A DNA stretch of 64,000 bases from Anaerococcus vaginimassiliensis (GTDB taxonomy: Bacteria > Bacillota > Clostridia > Tissierellales > Peptoniphilaceae): NCBI RefSeq assembly GCF_900626155.1, contig NZ_LR130844.1:806061-870060 (forward strand). Direction: 5' to 3'. Under the pieces are notes generated by a model. It was not told the DNA's origin. It was given only the letters and a program-made list of their open reading frames with translations, and did no database searches. Shown piece by piece: positions 8,400 to 17,582 of the stretch. Positions within the stretch are counted from its first letter, which is position 1, and each line of letters starts with the position of its first letter. Position numbers and translations under genes: made by a program.

Positions 8400-8741
8400 T
8401 TAGTATCCTCCGTTTAATAGCTTGTCCGCTTTTTCTAATAAAGCTTCAGATTTAGCTTGAGATTCTTTAGAAGTCTCAACCAATCCTTCTAGATCTGATC
8501 TGATTGAACTTACTAGGTCTGGGAAGTTATTTAACAATAATTCACAAGCCTTTACCTTGATTTTATTATCTCTAACAGATTTTCTAAGGGCATCAGCTTG
8601 AGCTTGTAAAATTTCACTATCACTTGCAGCCTCACTTACAGCTGTAGGATTTAGGGTATTTACTGGTAAAGATGGTCCTATAACAAATGATGTAGCAAGT
8701 GTTAGGGCAAGTACAGCTTTGCCTAATTTATTTTTTCTCAT
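8400..8741 (-). CDS. Small secreted protein sharing the helical module
   Basis: A 113-residue protein, first gene of a two-gene operon. It has a signal peptide (basic start MRKNK, hydrophobic core LALTLATSFVIG) with likely cleavage after VSEA near residue 40. What remains is almost only a helical module, residues 59-110, with NNFPDLVSSI and SKSEALLEKADKLL-like heptads. The same module, with NQFPDLVKSV and SRALIEKANSYL, ends the downstream 298-residue protein. It may be a stand-alone version or pairing partner of that module. No family was recognised. Confidence 0.6.
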   Translation of the reverse strand: MRKNKLGKAVLALTLATSFVIGPSLPVNTLNPTAVSEAASDSEILQAQADALRKSVRDNKIKVKACELLLNNFPDLVSSIRSDLEGLVETSKESQAKSEALLEKADKLLNGGY

Positions 8742-8803
8742 ATTTAACTCCTTTTTCTAAATAACTATTTACTTTATTATACCACATAAAAATTGAAGAT
8801 AAA

Positions 8804-9799
8804 TTATATATTATTTATTGAATAATAATATATGCCATCGGAATCTAGCTTTTCTACAATTTTTTCCTCAGCTACTAGGTGTTTTAGATGAGCTGCGGCC
8901 TCTCCTACAGCAAACCATTTTTGGCTTTCAGGAAAATCTGACCAGTTTTTAGCCCTTATATCCCAAGACATAGACTTTGCTATATCTCTTGTATTTGCCT
9001 TTTTTAGGCTTTTAACTATGGCTAAGGTATCATTTAATCTTTCTTCGTGGTGACAGATAAGTTCGTCTATTCTGCCATTTACGTCTTCTATTAAGAATCT
9101 ATGGGAGGAGAATAGGTATTTTATATCAAGGTCTTTTATTTTTTCTATATTTCTTAAGTAAATACCAAGGCTATCGCCGTACTCATCTGCCCAATAGGTT
9201 ATATTTGGGGTAATTTTTCCTAAGATGTGATCTCCACAAAATAAGATTTTTTTATCTTTTTCTAAAAGTCCAACCATGCCTGGAGTATGGCCAGCTTCAT
9301 CTAGGATTTCAAAGGAAAACTCGCCTATATTTAATTTATCTCCTGGCTCTAATTTTGTATAAGTGAATTTTTCCTTAGGTCTATTTTTAAAACCCGGATG
9401 GTTATTTATATCAACATTTTCTTCTAGTAAACCTTGGAGTTTGGCGTTTTTAAGGATATTCTGCCACTGATAATCATCTACATTGATTCCGTTTTCTATG
9501 AAAAAACCATCAACTTTAGACATAAATATTTCTGATATTCCCTTATTTTCTAAATATTTGGCAAGACCAACGTGGTCTGAGTGAAGGTGGGTTAGGAAAA
9601 GTTTGGTCTTTGTCATATCAAGGTCAAGATTTTTGATCAAAGCGTCCATGTTTTTCCTATTTTCTTCGTTATTGAAACCTGTATCAATTATTAGATTACA
9701 ATCTTCTGTCTTTATCACAAAAATATTTATAGACTTTAGAGGATTTCCTGTTAGAGGAAAGGTCGCTTGGTAAATATTTTTGTAAACTTCTTTAATCAT
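8804..9799 (-). CDS. MBL-fold metallo-hydrolase
   Basis: A 331-residue zinc hydrolase of the metallo-beta-lactamase fold. The motif THLHSDH (H71, H73, D75, H76) and the later HTPGM and GDHI segments give the metal ligands. After the roughly 230-residue catalytic domain comes a C-terminal helical tail of about 90 residues (ARDIAKSMSW, then LKHLVAEEKI) resembling the winged helix of beta-lactamase-like protein 2/YflN relatives. The substrate is unknown. It stands alone, divergent from ctpB. Confidence 0.85.
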   Translation of the reverse strand: MIKEVYKNIYQATFPLTGNPLKSINIFVIKTEDCNLIIDTGFNNEENRKNMDALIKNLDLDMTKTKLFLTHLHSDHVGLAKYLENKGISEIFMSKVDGFFIENGINVDDYQWQNILKNAKLQGLLEENVDINNHPGFKNRPKEKFTYTKLEPGDKLNIGEFSFEILDEAGHTPGMVGLLEKDKKILFCGDHILGKITPNITYWADEYGDSLGIYLRNIEKIKDLDIKYLFSSHRFLIEDVNGRIDELICHHEERLNDTLAIVKSLKKANTRDIAKSMSWDIRAKNWSDFPESQKWFAVGEAAAHLKHLVAEEKIVEKLDSDGIYYYSINNI

Positions 9800-9878
9800 C
9801 GTTACTCCTTTTTTACTGTCTTTATGTATTTCTTACCCATTTTTGTGATATGATATAGCTAGACTTAATGGAGGTATT

Positions 9879-11087
9879 ATGAAAAAATTAGGAAAAATTA
9901 TACTAGCTCTAATTTTGGCAGTTGGACTTAGTTTTGCAGGATTTGTAGTTGGTTTAAATCAAAAACTACAAGTAAATAATACAAGTGACCAAGCAGAAGG
10001 ACATTTGCAGGAAATGGAAATGTTAAAGGGTCTCATTGATGAAAACTTCCTTTTTGATTATGAAGAAAAAGACCTTTATGATGGATCTTTGAAGGGAATG
10101 TTTGCAAATTTGGGAGATCCTTACACCCAATATTACACCAAAGAAGAGTTTAGTAAACTTATGGAAAGTATCGACGGAAGATACAAGGGAATTGGTGTAT
10201 TAGTCCAAGCAAGCAAGGAAGGACTCATCAAAGTTGTCCAAGTCTTTGACGATTCTCCAGCCAAAGAAGCCGGAATGAAGGCGGGAGATTATATAACAAA
10301 GGTTGAAGGCGATGAATTTACTGCAGATCAGATGGAAGAAGCAGTAGCTCTTATGAAAGGCGATGAGGATACTACTGTAAATATTACCATCAAAAGAATC
10401 AGTGACGACAAGTCAGAAGGAGAAGATATAGACCTTAAGGTAGATAGACGAGATGTAAGAGTTGATACTGTGGATGAAAGCATAAAAGAAGTTGATGGAA
10501 AGAAGATAGGATATATTCATATAAAATCATTTGACGATGTAACAAAAGAAGATTTTGATAAATCTTACAAGAAATTAAAAGATGGTGGAATAGAAGGACT
10601 TGTTTTAGATCTAAGAAACAATCCTGGTGGATCTTTGGATGTTTGCCTTGATATAGCAGACAAATTCCTAGATGAAGGAACTATAGTTACTACTAAAGAT
10701 AAAAAAGGAAATGTTGTTACAGAAGAAAGTGACGCTGAAATGGATGATATCCCAATGACTGTTCTCGTCAATGAAAACTCTGCTTCAGCTAGTGAAATCC
10801 TATCAGGTGCTCTAAAAGATAGGAAGAGAGCCAAGGTTATAGGACAAAAAACTTTCGGTAAGGGAATCGTGCAAAAACTCTTCCCACTAAATGATGGATC
10901 AGGGGTAAAGATTACCATAAGCGAATACCACACTCCAAGTGGAGCTAAGATAAATAAGGTCGGCGTTAGCCCTGATATCGAAGCTACAAATGATAATCCA
11001 GACCTTGAGATTAAGGGAGAAAACCTAGATAAGGATAGCCAATATCAAAAGGCTTTAGAAGAATTGCTAAAGGAAATGGGAGATTAG
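9879..11087 (+). CDS. S41 C-terminal processing peptidase (CtpA/CtpB)
   Basis: Membrane-anchored periplasm-side serine protease that trims unfolded or signalling proteins. A single N-terminal anchor (residues 5-27) is followed by a PDZ domain (about 95-185, with the YKGIGVLVQ carboxylate-binding loop) and the peptidase core. The catalytic Ser303 lies in NENSASASEIL, Lys328 in TFGKGIVQ and Gln332 four residues later. This is the Ser-Lys-Gln arrangement of CtpB. Length 402 is normal. It is followed directly by mgtE (stop and start adjacent), so they are co-transcribed. Confidence 0.92.
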   Translation: MKKLGKIILALILAVGLSFAGFVVGLNQKLQVNNTSDQAEGHLQEMEMLKGLIDENFLFDYEEKDLYDGSLKGMFANLGDPYTQYYTKEEFSKLMESIDGRYKGIGVLVQASKEGLIKVVQVFDDSPAKEAGMKAGDYITKVEGDEFTADQMEEAVALMKGDEDTTVNITIKRISDDKSEGEDIDLKVDRRDVRVDTVDESIKEVDGKKIGYIHIKSFDDVTKEDFDKSYKKLKDGGIEGLVLDLRNNPGGSLDVCLDIADKFLDEGTIVTTKDKKGNVVTEESDAEMDDIPMTVLVNENSASASEILSGALKDRKRAKVIGQKTFGKGIVQKLFPLNDGSGVKITISEYHTPSGAKINKVGVSPDIEATNDNPDLEIKGENLDKDSQYQKALEELLKEMGD

Positions 11088-12458
11088 ATGGATAGATACA
11101 CAGATTATTCAAAAAGACTAGACGAGCTAAGGGATTTACTCGAGAAAAAAGACGGGACAAATCTTTCTAAGCTACTAAGAAGAACCAACCCAGTAGATAT
11201 AGAAGAGTTTATATCTACCCTAAGTGCTGAAGATGCTCTCTTAGTTTTTAGACTTCTAAAAAAAGACGATGCCATAGAGGTATTCGCAGAACTAGAACAA
11301 GAAGATAAGGAAAAAATAAAGACTGGACTCAATGATGTAGAATATAGTCACCTCTTGGATGAACTAGACTTTGATGATATGATTGATACCCTTGAGGAGA
11401 TGCCAGCATCAGTCGTTCAAAAGATTCTTAGAAATACAGATCCAGAGAAGAGAAAAAAGGTAAACCAATACCTTAAATTCCCAGAAGATTCTGCAGCAAG
11501 TCTTATGACTCCAGAATTTGTGGAGCTTAAAATAGGTATGACTGTAAAAGAAGCCCTAGATACAATAAAAAGAATCGGGCATGACAAGGTTACTGTCTAC
11601 ACCTGCTATGTGACTGATGAAACTAAAAAGCTTTTAGGTTACGTTTCCCTTAGAAATATCGTAACTAACGACATGGATACCAAGATTTCTACCCTGCTTT
11701 ACGAGGATGTCATTACAGTCAACACTAGTGATGACCAAGAAGAAGTTGCCCATACCTTCCAAAAATATGGATTTACAGCCTTACCAGTTATAGACAAGGA
11801 AAAAAGATTAGTTGGTATTATAACTGTAGATGATATTATGTGGATAATCGAACAAGAGGCAACAGAAGACTTCCAAATAATGGCAGCTACAACACCAGAA
11901 GAAGAGGAATACAGCAAGATGAGTGCGTGGGACCTTGCCAAAAACAGGATTCCTTGGCTTATGTTTCTGATGATATCATCTGCCTTTACCTCAACTATTC
12001 TTAGAAGTTATGAGGCAGTTATCCAATCTATAATTGCCCTAAATATGTTCATACCAATGCTAACAGACTCAGGCGGAAACGCAGGAAGTCAGGCGTCAAC
12101 CCTAGTTATCCGTGCTATGGCAACCAAAGATGTTGATTTGTCTGATTGGGCGAAGGTAGTATGGAAAGAATGTAGGGTAGGTTTAATATCAGGATTTTTT
12201 CTTGCTCTTGTAGGGTTTTTAAAATGTATGTTCTTTGACAAAGTAGGTCTAGAGATTTCGCTTATAGTTGCAGTTACCCTTTTATTTGTAGTTGTTACTG
12301 CAAAGATTGTTGGATCTCTCTTGCCTATGGGAGCAAGCAAACTAGGATTAGATCCTGCAATCATGGCAAGTCCACTCATAACAACTATAGTTGACTCTTT
12401 AGGACTTATAGTTTACTTTAATATTGCACAAATGTTTATAGCGGCAGCTCCGCTTTAG
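11088..12458 (+). CDS. mgtE: Magnesium transporter MgtE
   Basis: A Mg(II)-gated Mg(II) channel. Layout: N-terminal superhelical MgtE_N domain (about 1-130), a pair of CBS domains (about 135-255), then five membrane helices. The pore signature PMLTDSGGNAGSQAST is intact. Length 456 is standard. ATG follows the ctpB stop without a gap, with the ribosome site inside ctpB. Although some mgtE genes have an M-box riboswitch, none is possible here because it is internal to an operon. Confidence 0.94.
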   Translation: MDRYTDYSKRLDELRDLLEKKDGTNLSKLLRRTNPVDIEEFISTLSAEDALLVFRLLKKDDAIEVFAELEQEDKEKIKTGLNDVEYSHLLDELDFDDMIDTLEEMPASVVQKILRNTDPEKRKKVNQYLKFPEDSAASLMTPEFVELKIGMTVKEALDTIKRIGHDKVTVYTCYVTDETKKLLGYVSLRNIVTNDMDTKISTLLYEDVITVNTSDDQEEVAHTFQKYGFTALPVIDKEKRLVGIITVDDIMWIIEQEATEDFQIMAATTPEEEEYSKMSAWDLAKNRIPWLMFLMISSAFTSTILRSYEAVIQSIIALNMFIPMLTDSGGNAGSQASTLVIRAMATKDVDLSDWAKVVWKECRVGLISGFFLALVGFLKCMFFDKVGLEISLIVAVTLLFVVVTAKIVGSLLPMGASKLGLDPAIMASPLITTIVDSLGLIVYFNIAQMFIAAAPL

Positions 12459-12472
12459 AAAATCGAGGTTAA

Positions 12473-13171
12473 ATGATTTTTAATAAAAAATATACTGTAG
12501 GCCAAATGCACTGCGATCCTTATTCTAGGATTACAATCAGAAATCTAGCCTTGCTTATGCTAGATACTGCCCTTGACCAAGAAAAAATAGTAGAAAAAGA
12601 CATCGACATGACAAACTTCAGGTGGATAATTTACAAGTGGGACATTGAATTTCTTGAAGAAATAAAAGAAGGTTATGATATAGAAATAGTGACAAAGCTT
12701 ACTCACACAAGGAAGTTTTATGCCTACAGAGAATTTATAGTTACAAAAAATGGCGAAATTCTCGCAAGAGCCAGGGCAGTTAATATGTTAATTGATATAG
12801 AAAGATTAAGACCTGTCAAAATACCTGAAAAACTTAAAAAATCTTACGGCACTGATACTATTAGCTACAATCCTCTTAAGATAAAATACCAAGAAGATTT
12901 AGATCCTGTAGGCGAGATAGCTATTAGATTATCTGATATAGATTATAACTTCCATGTAAATAACGCAGCTTATTTTGATATAATCAAAGAAGTTACTGGA
13001 ATATTTGACAAAGACATCCAGTATATCGACATAGTATACAGAAATGAGATTAGAAATAAGAAATTTGTTTTAGGAAGTATGAATAGAAATGGCAAGGAGA
13101 TTGATTTTTCTCTAACAGATCCTAAAAAAGAGAAGACTTATTGCCTTGGAAAGATAAGGACATATGTATAA
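12473..13171 (+). CDS. Acyl-ACP thioesterase (FatA-like, double hot-dog)
   Basis: Releases fatty acids from acyl carrier protein in the cytosol. It has 232 residues in two hot-dog halves. The first contains WIIYKWDIEF and the THTRKFYAYREF strand; the second carries the catalytic-type HVNNAAYFD motif. This matches the bacterial branch of the PF01643 acyl-ACP thioesterases. It follows mgtE by 14 bases and overlaps the next gene by 8 bases, so it is in the ctpB operon. The chain length preferred is unknown. Confidence 0.82.
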   Translation: MIFNKKYTVGQMHCDPYSRITIRNLALLMLDTALDQEKIVEKDIDMTNFRWIIYKWDIEFLEEIKEGYDIEIVTKLTHTRKFYAYREFIVTKNGEILARARAVNMLIDIERLRPVKIPEKLKKSYGTDTISYNPLKIKYQEDLDPVGEIAIRLSDIDYNFHVNNAAYFDIIKEVTGIFDKDIQYIDIVYRNEIRNKKFVLGSMNRNGKEIDFSLTDPKKEKTYCLGKIRTYV

Positions 13172-13781
13172 AGAAGGATACGGAAACATACCTAACAAGG
13201 ACAAGATAATAGATTATTTAGAAAAAGCCTACGAGAATAATCCTGGAAAATGGATAGCTAAGGCTTGGAGAATGGGACAAATTGCTGAAAAAATAGCAGA
13301 AGATTTAGAACTTGATTCTGATATTGCCTTTGCCTGCGCATCTCTTGCTAGACTTTCTGACGGATACGAAGAAGGTTTTAAGGGAAATATTTGTGCCTAC
13401 GAAATACTTAGGGCAGATTCTTATTTTTTCCCAGCAAGGATTTCCATAACTCGTTCATTTCCCATAAAAGATATAAATTATTGTATAAATGAACTTAATA
13501 TTTCTGTTAAGGAAAAAGAGTTTGTTAACAATTTCTTGTACAAATATCCCTACACAGACTATGATTATCTGATCCAATATTTAGATTTTTTAGTTGGAAG
13601 GGAAGATTTATCTCTTGATAGCTTAAAGGATTTAGATCATCCTCACAGTGAAGAAATTTATTCTAGGATATATGACCTTCATGATTATTTCACTAAAAAA
13701 CTAGAAAAACCAATAGAAACTTATATGCCAAAAACTAAGAGATACAAGTTTCCCTACAGGCTTTTTCCAAAAGATAAATAG
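13164..13781 (+). CDS. HD-domain-like protein lacking metal ligands
   Basis: A 205-residue cytosolic protein of uncertain function. Residues 35-75 (WRMGQIAEKIAEDLELDSDIAFACASLAR) look like the start of an HD phosphohydrolase fold. However, the expected His-Asp pair is replaced (LARLSDG where active enzymes have LLHDIG), and the first His is missing. It may be an inactive HD-fold protein, or the likeness may be chance. Its start overlaps the thioesterase gene by 8 bases. It is the last gene of the ctpB operon. Confidence 0.5.
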   Translation: MYKEGYGNIPNKDKIIDYLEKAYENNPGKWIAKAWRMGQIAEKIAEDLELDSDIAFACASLARLSDGYEEGFKGNICAYEILRADSYFFPARISITRSFPIKDINYCINELNISVKEKEFVNNFLYKYPYTDYDYLIQYLDFLVGREDLSLDSLKDLDHPHSEEIYSRIYDLHDYFTKKLEKPIETYMPKTKRYKFPYRLFPKDK

Positions 13782-13789
13782 GAATTTGG

Positions 13790-13911
13790 GCGGGGCTTGT
13801 GGTTTGCAAATGAGATAAACAGCAGTATATTATTAATGAATTTATTTTACCAAACCCAAGGAGGCTGTCGCGGAAGTTAATACTGCTTTTGCGCGGTCTC
13901 CTCATTTTTTA
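13790..13911 (+). ncRNA. Structured RNA candidate, leader of hydE or stand-alone
   Basis: A non-coding stretch with two nested signals. Stem A pairs CTTGTGGTTTG (13796-13806) with CAAACCCAAG (13851-13860). A terminator stem pairs GGAG..TCGCG (13860-13872) with CGCGG..CTCC (13892-13901) and is followed by six T residues. The loop of stem A contains GCAGTAT (13822-13828), and the loop of the terminator contains its exact complement ATACTGC (13880-13886). A kissing contact is therefore possible. I do not recognise a known family. It could be a cis regulator of hydE or a small RNA ending at 13911. Confidence 0.5.
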
Positions 13912-13931
13912 TAAAGAAAGTAAGAGGTTTT

Positions 13932-14975
13932 ATGCAGCTTAAAAATAACAAATATTATGATGATAAAACTCTCAAAAGATGGATAGAAGACGATAGTCTC
14001 ACAGATGAGCTTAATAAAAAAGCTGACGCTATCAGAAAAGAAATCTATGGAGACAAGGTTTATGTCAGAGGACTTATAGAGTTTTCAAATATATGCAAGA
14101 ATGACTGTTACTATTGCGGGATAAGAAAGTCAAATGATAGAGTCGAAAGATATAGGCTGACCAAAGAAGAGATTATATCATGTGCAAGGCTTGGCTACCA
14201 GCTTGGTTATAGGACCTTTGTCCTCCAAGGTGGGGAAGATGGACACTTTTCTGATGACATAGTTGTTGATATTGTAAAATCAATCAAAGAAATCCACGAT
14301 GATGTTGCAATCACCTTATCTCTTGGTGAGAGATCTTATGAATCCTACAAGAGATTGTTTGAGGCAGGAGCCGATAGGTATTTACTTAGACAAGAAACAT
14401 CTGACAAGGACCATTACGAAAAGCTTCATCCAGAATCAATGAGTTTTGAAAATAGGAGAAAGGCTCTTAGAGACTTAAAGGAAATTGGTTTTCAAGTTGG
14501 GGGAGGATTTATGGTTGGCTCTCCTTACCAAACTACAGAAAGCCTAATCAAGGATCTGAGGTTTTTAGAAGAATTAGAACCAGCAATGATAGGAATTGGG
14601 CCATATATGACTCAACATGATACACCCTTTAAAGATTTTCCAAATGGATCTTTTGAAATGACCCTAAGACTTGTTTCTATCCTTAGAATTTTATTTCCTT
14701 ATGCCCTAATTCCAGCTACAACTGCCCTTGGCACAATCAATCCTTTGGGTAGGGAAAGAGGTCTTCAAGCTGGAGCAAATGTTCTAATGCCAAATCTATC
14801 TCCAACTATGGTTAGAGAAAAGTATTCTCTCTATGATAATAAAATATGTACAGGAGATGAGGCAGCAGAATGTAGAGCTTGCCTTGAGCTAAGGATAAAA
14901 AACGCGGGCTATGAAATAGTAACAGATAGAGGAGATGTAATAACCTACGACAAAGAAACAAGAAGATATTCATAA
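13932..14975 (+). CDS. hydE: [FeFe] hydrogenase maturase HydE (radical SAM)
   Basis: Radical SAM enzyme that acts on the cysteine-bound iron synthon from HydG during H-cluster assembly. It has 347 residues. The 4Fe-4S cluster binds through C55-x3-C59-x2-C62 (NICKNDCYYCG). FVLQGGED and the TLSLGER segment follow in the TIM barrel, and the C-terminal NPLGRERGLQAGANVLMPNLSPT matches HydE rather than BioB or HydG. The ribosome site is AAGAGG. It is convergent with the hydG-hydF pair and shares a terminator with it. No hydrogenase structural gene is in the window. Confidence 0.92.
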   Translation: MQLKNNKYYDDKTLKRWIEDDSLTDELNKKADAIRKEIYGDKVYVRGLIEFSNICKNDCYYCGIRKSNDRVERYRLTKEEIISCARLGYQLGYRTFVLQGGEDGHFSDDIVVDIVKSIKEIHDDVAITLSLGERSYESYKRLFEAGADRYLLRQETSDKDHYEKLHPESMSFENRRKALRDLKEIGFQVGGGFMVGSPYQTTESLIKDLRFLEELEPAMIGIGPYMTQHDTPFKDFPNGSFEMTLRLVSILRILFPYALIPATTALGTINPLGRERGLQAGANVLMPNLSPTMVREKYSLYDNKICTGDEAAECRACLELRIKNAGYEIVTDRGDVITYDKETRRYS

Positions 14976-15013
14976 GAAAAAGACCCGAAAGCTAAAACTT
15001 TCGAGTCTTTTTT
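14976..15013. terminator. Bidirectional terminator between hydE and hydF
   Basis: AAAAAGACcCGAAAG pairs with CTTTCGaGTCTTTTTT; A and T runs on both sides serve both convergent transcripts. Confidence 0.85.
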
Positions 15014-16160
15014 AGTTTGGAAGTTCAATTTCATCTAATATTCCCTTTAGATAAGCTATGGTTATACCATAATTTGTCATAGGGATATTATTTTCTTTTG
15101 CCTTTTCTACCTTGCTTAGCATAGTAGTTCTGTTAAACATACAAGCTCCGCAATTTATGATTAGGTCATATCTTTTATAATCAATTGGGTCAGTCCCTCT
15201 ATTAAATTCAATCTCAATGTTAGGAAATTTTTTCCTAAGCATCTTTGGAATCTTGACTGTACCAATATCTTCATCTATTGGCGGATGAGTGCAGGCTTCT
15301 GATATCAAAACCCTATTTATTGGTTGGTCGAATCTTTTTACCGATTTAACAAAATAATCTAAATCGCCCTTGTAGGCTGAAAATAGAACTGAAAAGCTAG
15401 TTAACCTTGTTCCTTCTTCGATTATTTCCTTAGTTTCCTTAAAAACTTGGGAATCGCAAATTACAAGATCAGGCTTATCTCTTAAAGCCTTTAGGGTATT
15501 TTCTAGGTTAGTTAAATCGCAGGATATGGCAGTTGCATTTTTGTCAATCAATTCTCTTATAGTCATTACTTGGGGTTTGATAAGTCTACCCTTTGGTGCT
15601 GCTTTATCTTGAGGGATGACGAGAATAACCATATCGCCATCACGAACCAAATCCTTGGTAATGGTTAGGTCATCTTTTTTGTAAAGCTTTTTAATCTTAT
15701 CAAAAATCTTTAACCTATCATCTTTATTTCTTATGTCGATCGCAATAGGATTTAAGTTTTTATATTTACTAATTATCTTAGAACCTTCGTCTATATCTTG
15801 TTTACTAGCAATATAGATTATAGGCTTATTTGTCTTTTTAATATCAGAAATAAACTTTAAATCATCATCTGAACTTAGGCAATATATGAAAATATCGCAT
15901 TGGTCTAAAATTTCTTTTGTCTTTGACTCCCTAGCGGTGCCAAGGTCTGTATCATCGCCGACACCTGCTGTATCAATAAAAAGAACGGGACCAAAGTCTG
16001 TTATTTCCATGGCTTTTTTGATAGGATCTGTAGTAGTTCCTTTTATATTTGAAACTATGGCAGTGTCTGTTCCTGTCATATAGTTTAGGAGGGTGGATTT
16101 GCCGGAATTAGTTTTTCCGAAAATCCCTATATGAACCCTCTCGCTATTTTGTGTTTTCAT
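15012..16160 (-). CDS. hydF: [FeFe] hydrogenase maturation GTPase HydF
   Basis: Scaffold GTPase on which the 2Fe subcluster of the H-cluster is finished before transfer to HydA. It has 382 residues: a TRAFAC GTPase domain with P-loop GKTNSGKS (15-22) and DTAGVGD switch II, a dimerisation domain, and a C-terminal cluster domain. The cluster ligands are C290-x-H292 (ACTHPP) and C337-x2-C340 (INCGAC), the HydF pattern. ATG lies 3 bases after the hydG stop, so the two genes form an operon. Confidence 0.93.
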   Translation of the reverse strand: MKTQNSERVHIGIFGKTNSGKSTLLNYMTGTDTAIVSNIKGTTTDPIKKAMEITDFGPVLFIDTAGVGDDTDLGTARESKTKEILDQCDIFIYCLSSDDDLKFISDIKKTNKPIIYIASKQDIDEGSKIISKYKNLNPIAIDIRNKDDRLKIFDKIKKLYKKDDLTITKDLVRDGDMVILVIPQDKAAPKGRLIKPQVMTIRELIDKNATAISCDLTNLENTLKALRDKPDLVICDSQVFKETKEIIEEGTRLTSFSVLFSAYKGDLDYFVKSVKRFDQPINRVLISEACTHPPIDEDIGTVKIPKMLRKKFPNIEIEFNRGTDPIDYKRYDLIINCGACMFNRTTMLSKVEKAKENNIPMTNYGITIAYLKGILDEIELPN

Positions 16161-16163
16161 ATC

Positions 16164-17582
16164 TTAAATGTATAAGTCCCTTTGACCTTGTCTAATTTTT
16201 TCTAGATTTTCCTCTGTAGACTTACGAACTTCCGGATTTGGTATAGACATTAGCTCTCTTTTGATAAGAGCTTCTGCATCTCTTGCAGTTTTGTCGCTTG
16301 CGTAGTCCATCACATATTCTTCAAGAGTTGTTAGAGCGTTTGGATGGCAAATATTTCCTATACCGTGTTTTTTAACCATTCCCATAAAGGTTTCTCCAGT
16401 TCTTCCCATTCTGTAGCAAGCAGTACAGAAACTTGGCACATGGTCTTTTGAAATAAGCCAGTCTATAACTTCATCTAATGTCCTATTATCTGAAAGCTCA
16501 AATTGATCGCTGCCCTTCTCTTCGTTTTCTGTGTAACCACCAACTGATGTTTTAGATCCACCAGAAAGTTGGGAAATACCTAAATCAAGGAGTTTAGAAC
16601 GAACTTGTTCGCTTTCTCTAGTTGAAACAATCATTCCTGTATAAGGAGCAGCAACTCTGATGCATGCGACGATTTTTTCAAACATTTCATCTGATAGAGA
16701 ATTGTCAAAATCGTTAGGGTCGATATCATCAGCAGGTTGGATTCTTGGAACAGAAATTGTGTGAGGACCAACGTTAAATCTTGCCTCAAGGTGTTCTGCG
16801 TGCATCAATTGACCTATAAATTCATATTCATAAGAATCTAATCCATATAAAACACCAAGACCCAAATCGTCTATGCCACCTTCAAATGCTCTATCCATGG
16901 CTTCTGTGTGGTATTCGTAGTTGGATTTGGGACCGAACTTGTGAAGATTTTCATAGTTTTCCTTGTTATAAGTTTCTTGGAAGAGGATATAAGTTCCAAT
17001 CTCTGCCTCGTGAAGCGTTCTATAATTTTCAACGGTAGTAGCAGCTATATTGACATTAAGTCTTCTGATAGCTCCGTTTTTGTGTTTGATATTATAGATT
17101 GTGTGAATAGATTCTAGTATGTACTCTAGTGGGTTATTTACAGGATCTTCTCCAGCTTCTAGGGCAAGACGTTTATGGCCTTGATCTTGAAGGGCTATAA
17201 CTTGTTCACGAATTTCTTCTTGGCTTAACTTTCTTCTAGGGATAGTTCTATTTTGTCCGTGATATGGGCAGTATGAACAGCCATTTACACAATAGTTTGA
17301 TAGGTACAAAGGAGCGAATAAGACGATTCTATTGGCGTAAAACTTGTATTTAAGTTCTTTTGCAAGTTTAAAAATCTCCTCGTTTAAGTCATCTTCCTTA
17401 CAAGATAACAATACAAAAGCCTCTCTGTGGCTAAGACCCTTTGCTTTTTTTGCTTTATTTAAAATATCTATAATTAAATCACGATTATTAGCATTTTTTC
17501 TACCATAATCGATAGTTTCTAAAATTTCTTCATGGTTTATAAATTCACTAGCCTTGCTAGATTTTGGATTATATACTACCAT
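16164..17582 (-). CDS. hydG: [FeFe] hydrogenase maturase HydG (radical SAM tyrosine lyase)
   Basis: Cleaves tyrosine to p-cresol and dehydroglycine, which yields the CO and CN ligands of the H-cluster. It has 472 residues. The N-terminal radical SAM cluster motif is YCVNGCSYCPY (C-x3-C-x2-C). The C-terminal auxiliary cluster motif is FCTACYR followed 22 residues later by NICHP (C-x2-C-x22-C), which separates HydG from ThiH. A GGGAGG ribosome site precedes the ATG. It is the first gene of hydG-hydF. Confidence 0.95.
   Translation of the reverse strand: MVVYNPKSSKASEFINHEEILETIDYGRKNANNRDLIIDILNKAKKAKGLSHREAFVLLSCKEDDLNEEIFKLAKELKYKFYANRIVLFAPLYLSNYCVNGCSYCPYHGQNRTIPRRKLSQEEIREQVIALQDQGHKRLALEAGEDPVNNPLEYILESIHTIYNIKHKNGAIRRLNVNIAATTVENYRTLHEAEIGTYILFQETYNKENYENLHKFGPKSNYEYHTEAMDRAFEGGIDDLGLGVLYGLDSYEYEFIGQLMHAEHLEARFNVGPHTISVPRIQPADDIDPNDFDNSLSDEMFEKIVACIRVAAPYTGMIVSTRESEQVRSKLLDLGISQLSGGSKTSVGGYTENEEKGSDQFELSDNRTLDEVIDWLISKDHVPSFCTACYRMGRTGETFMGMVKKHGIGNICHPNALTTLEEYVMDYASDKTARDAEALIKRELMSIPNPEVRKSTEENLEKIRQGQRDLYI

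Noticed and set aside
13790-13911. SRP RNA, 6S RNA or a known riboswitch
   Set aside because: The GGUCAGG/GGAAGCAGCC SRP core is missing, the length and fold do not fit 6S, and no known aptamer core was recognised.
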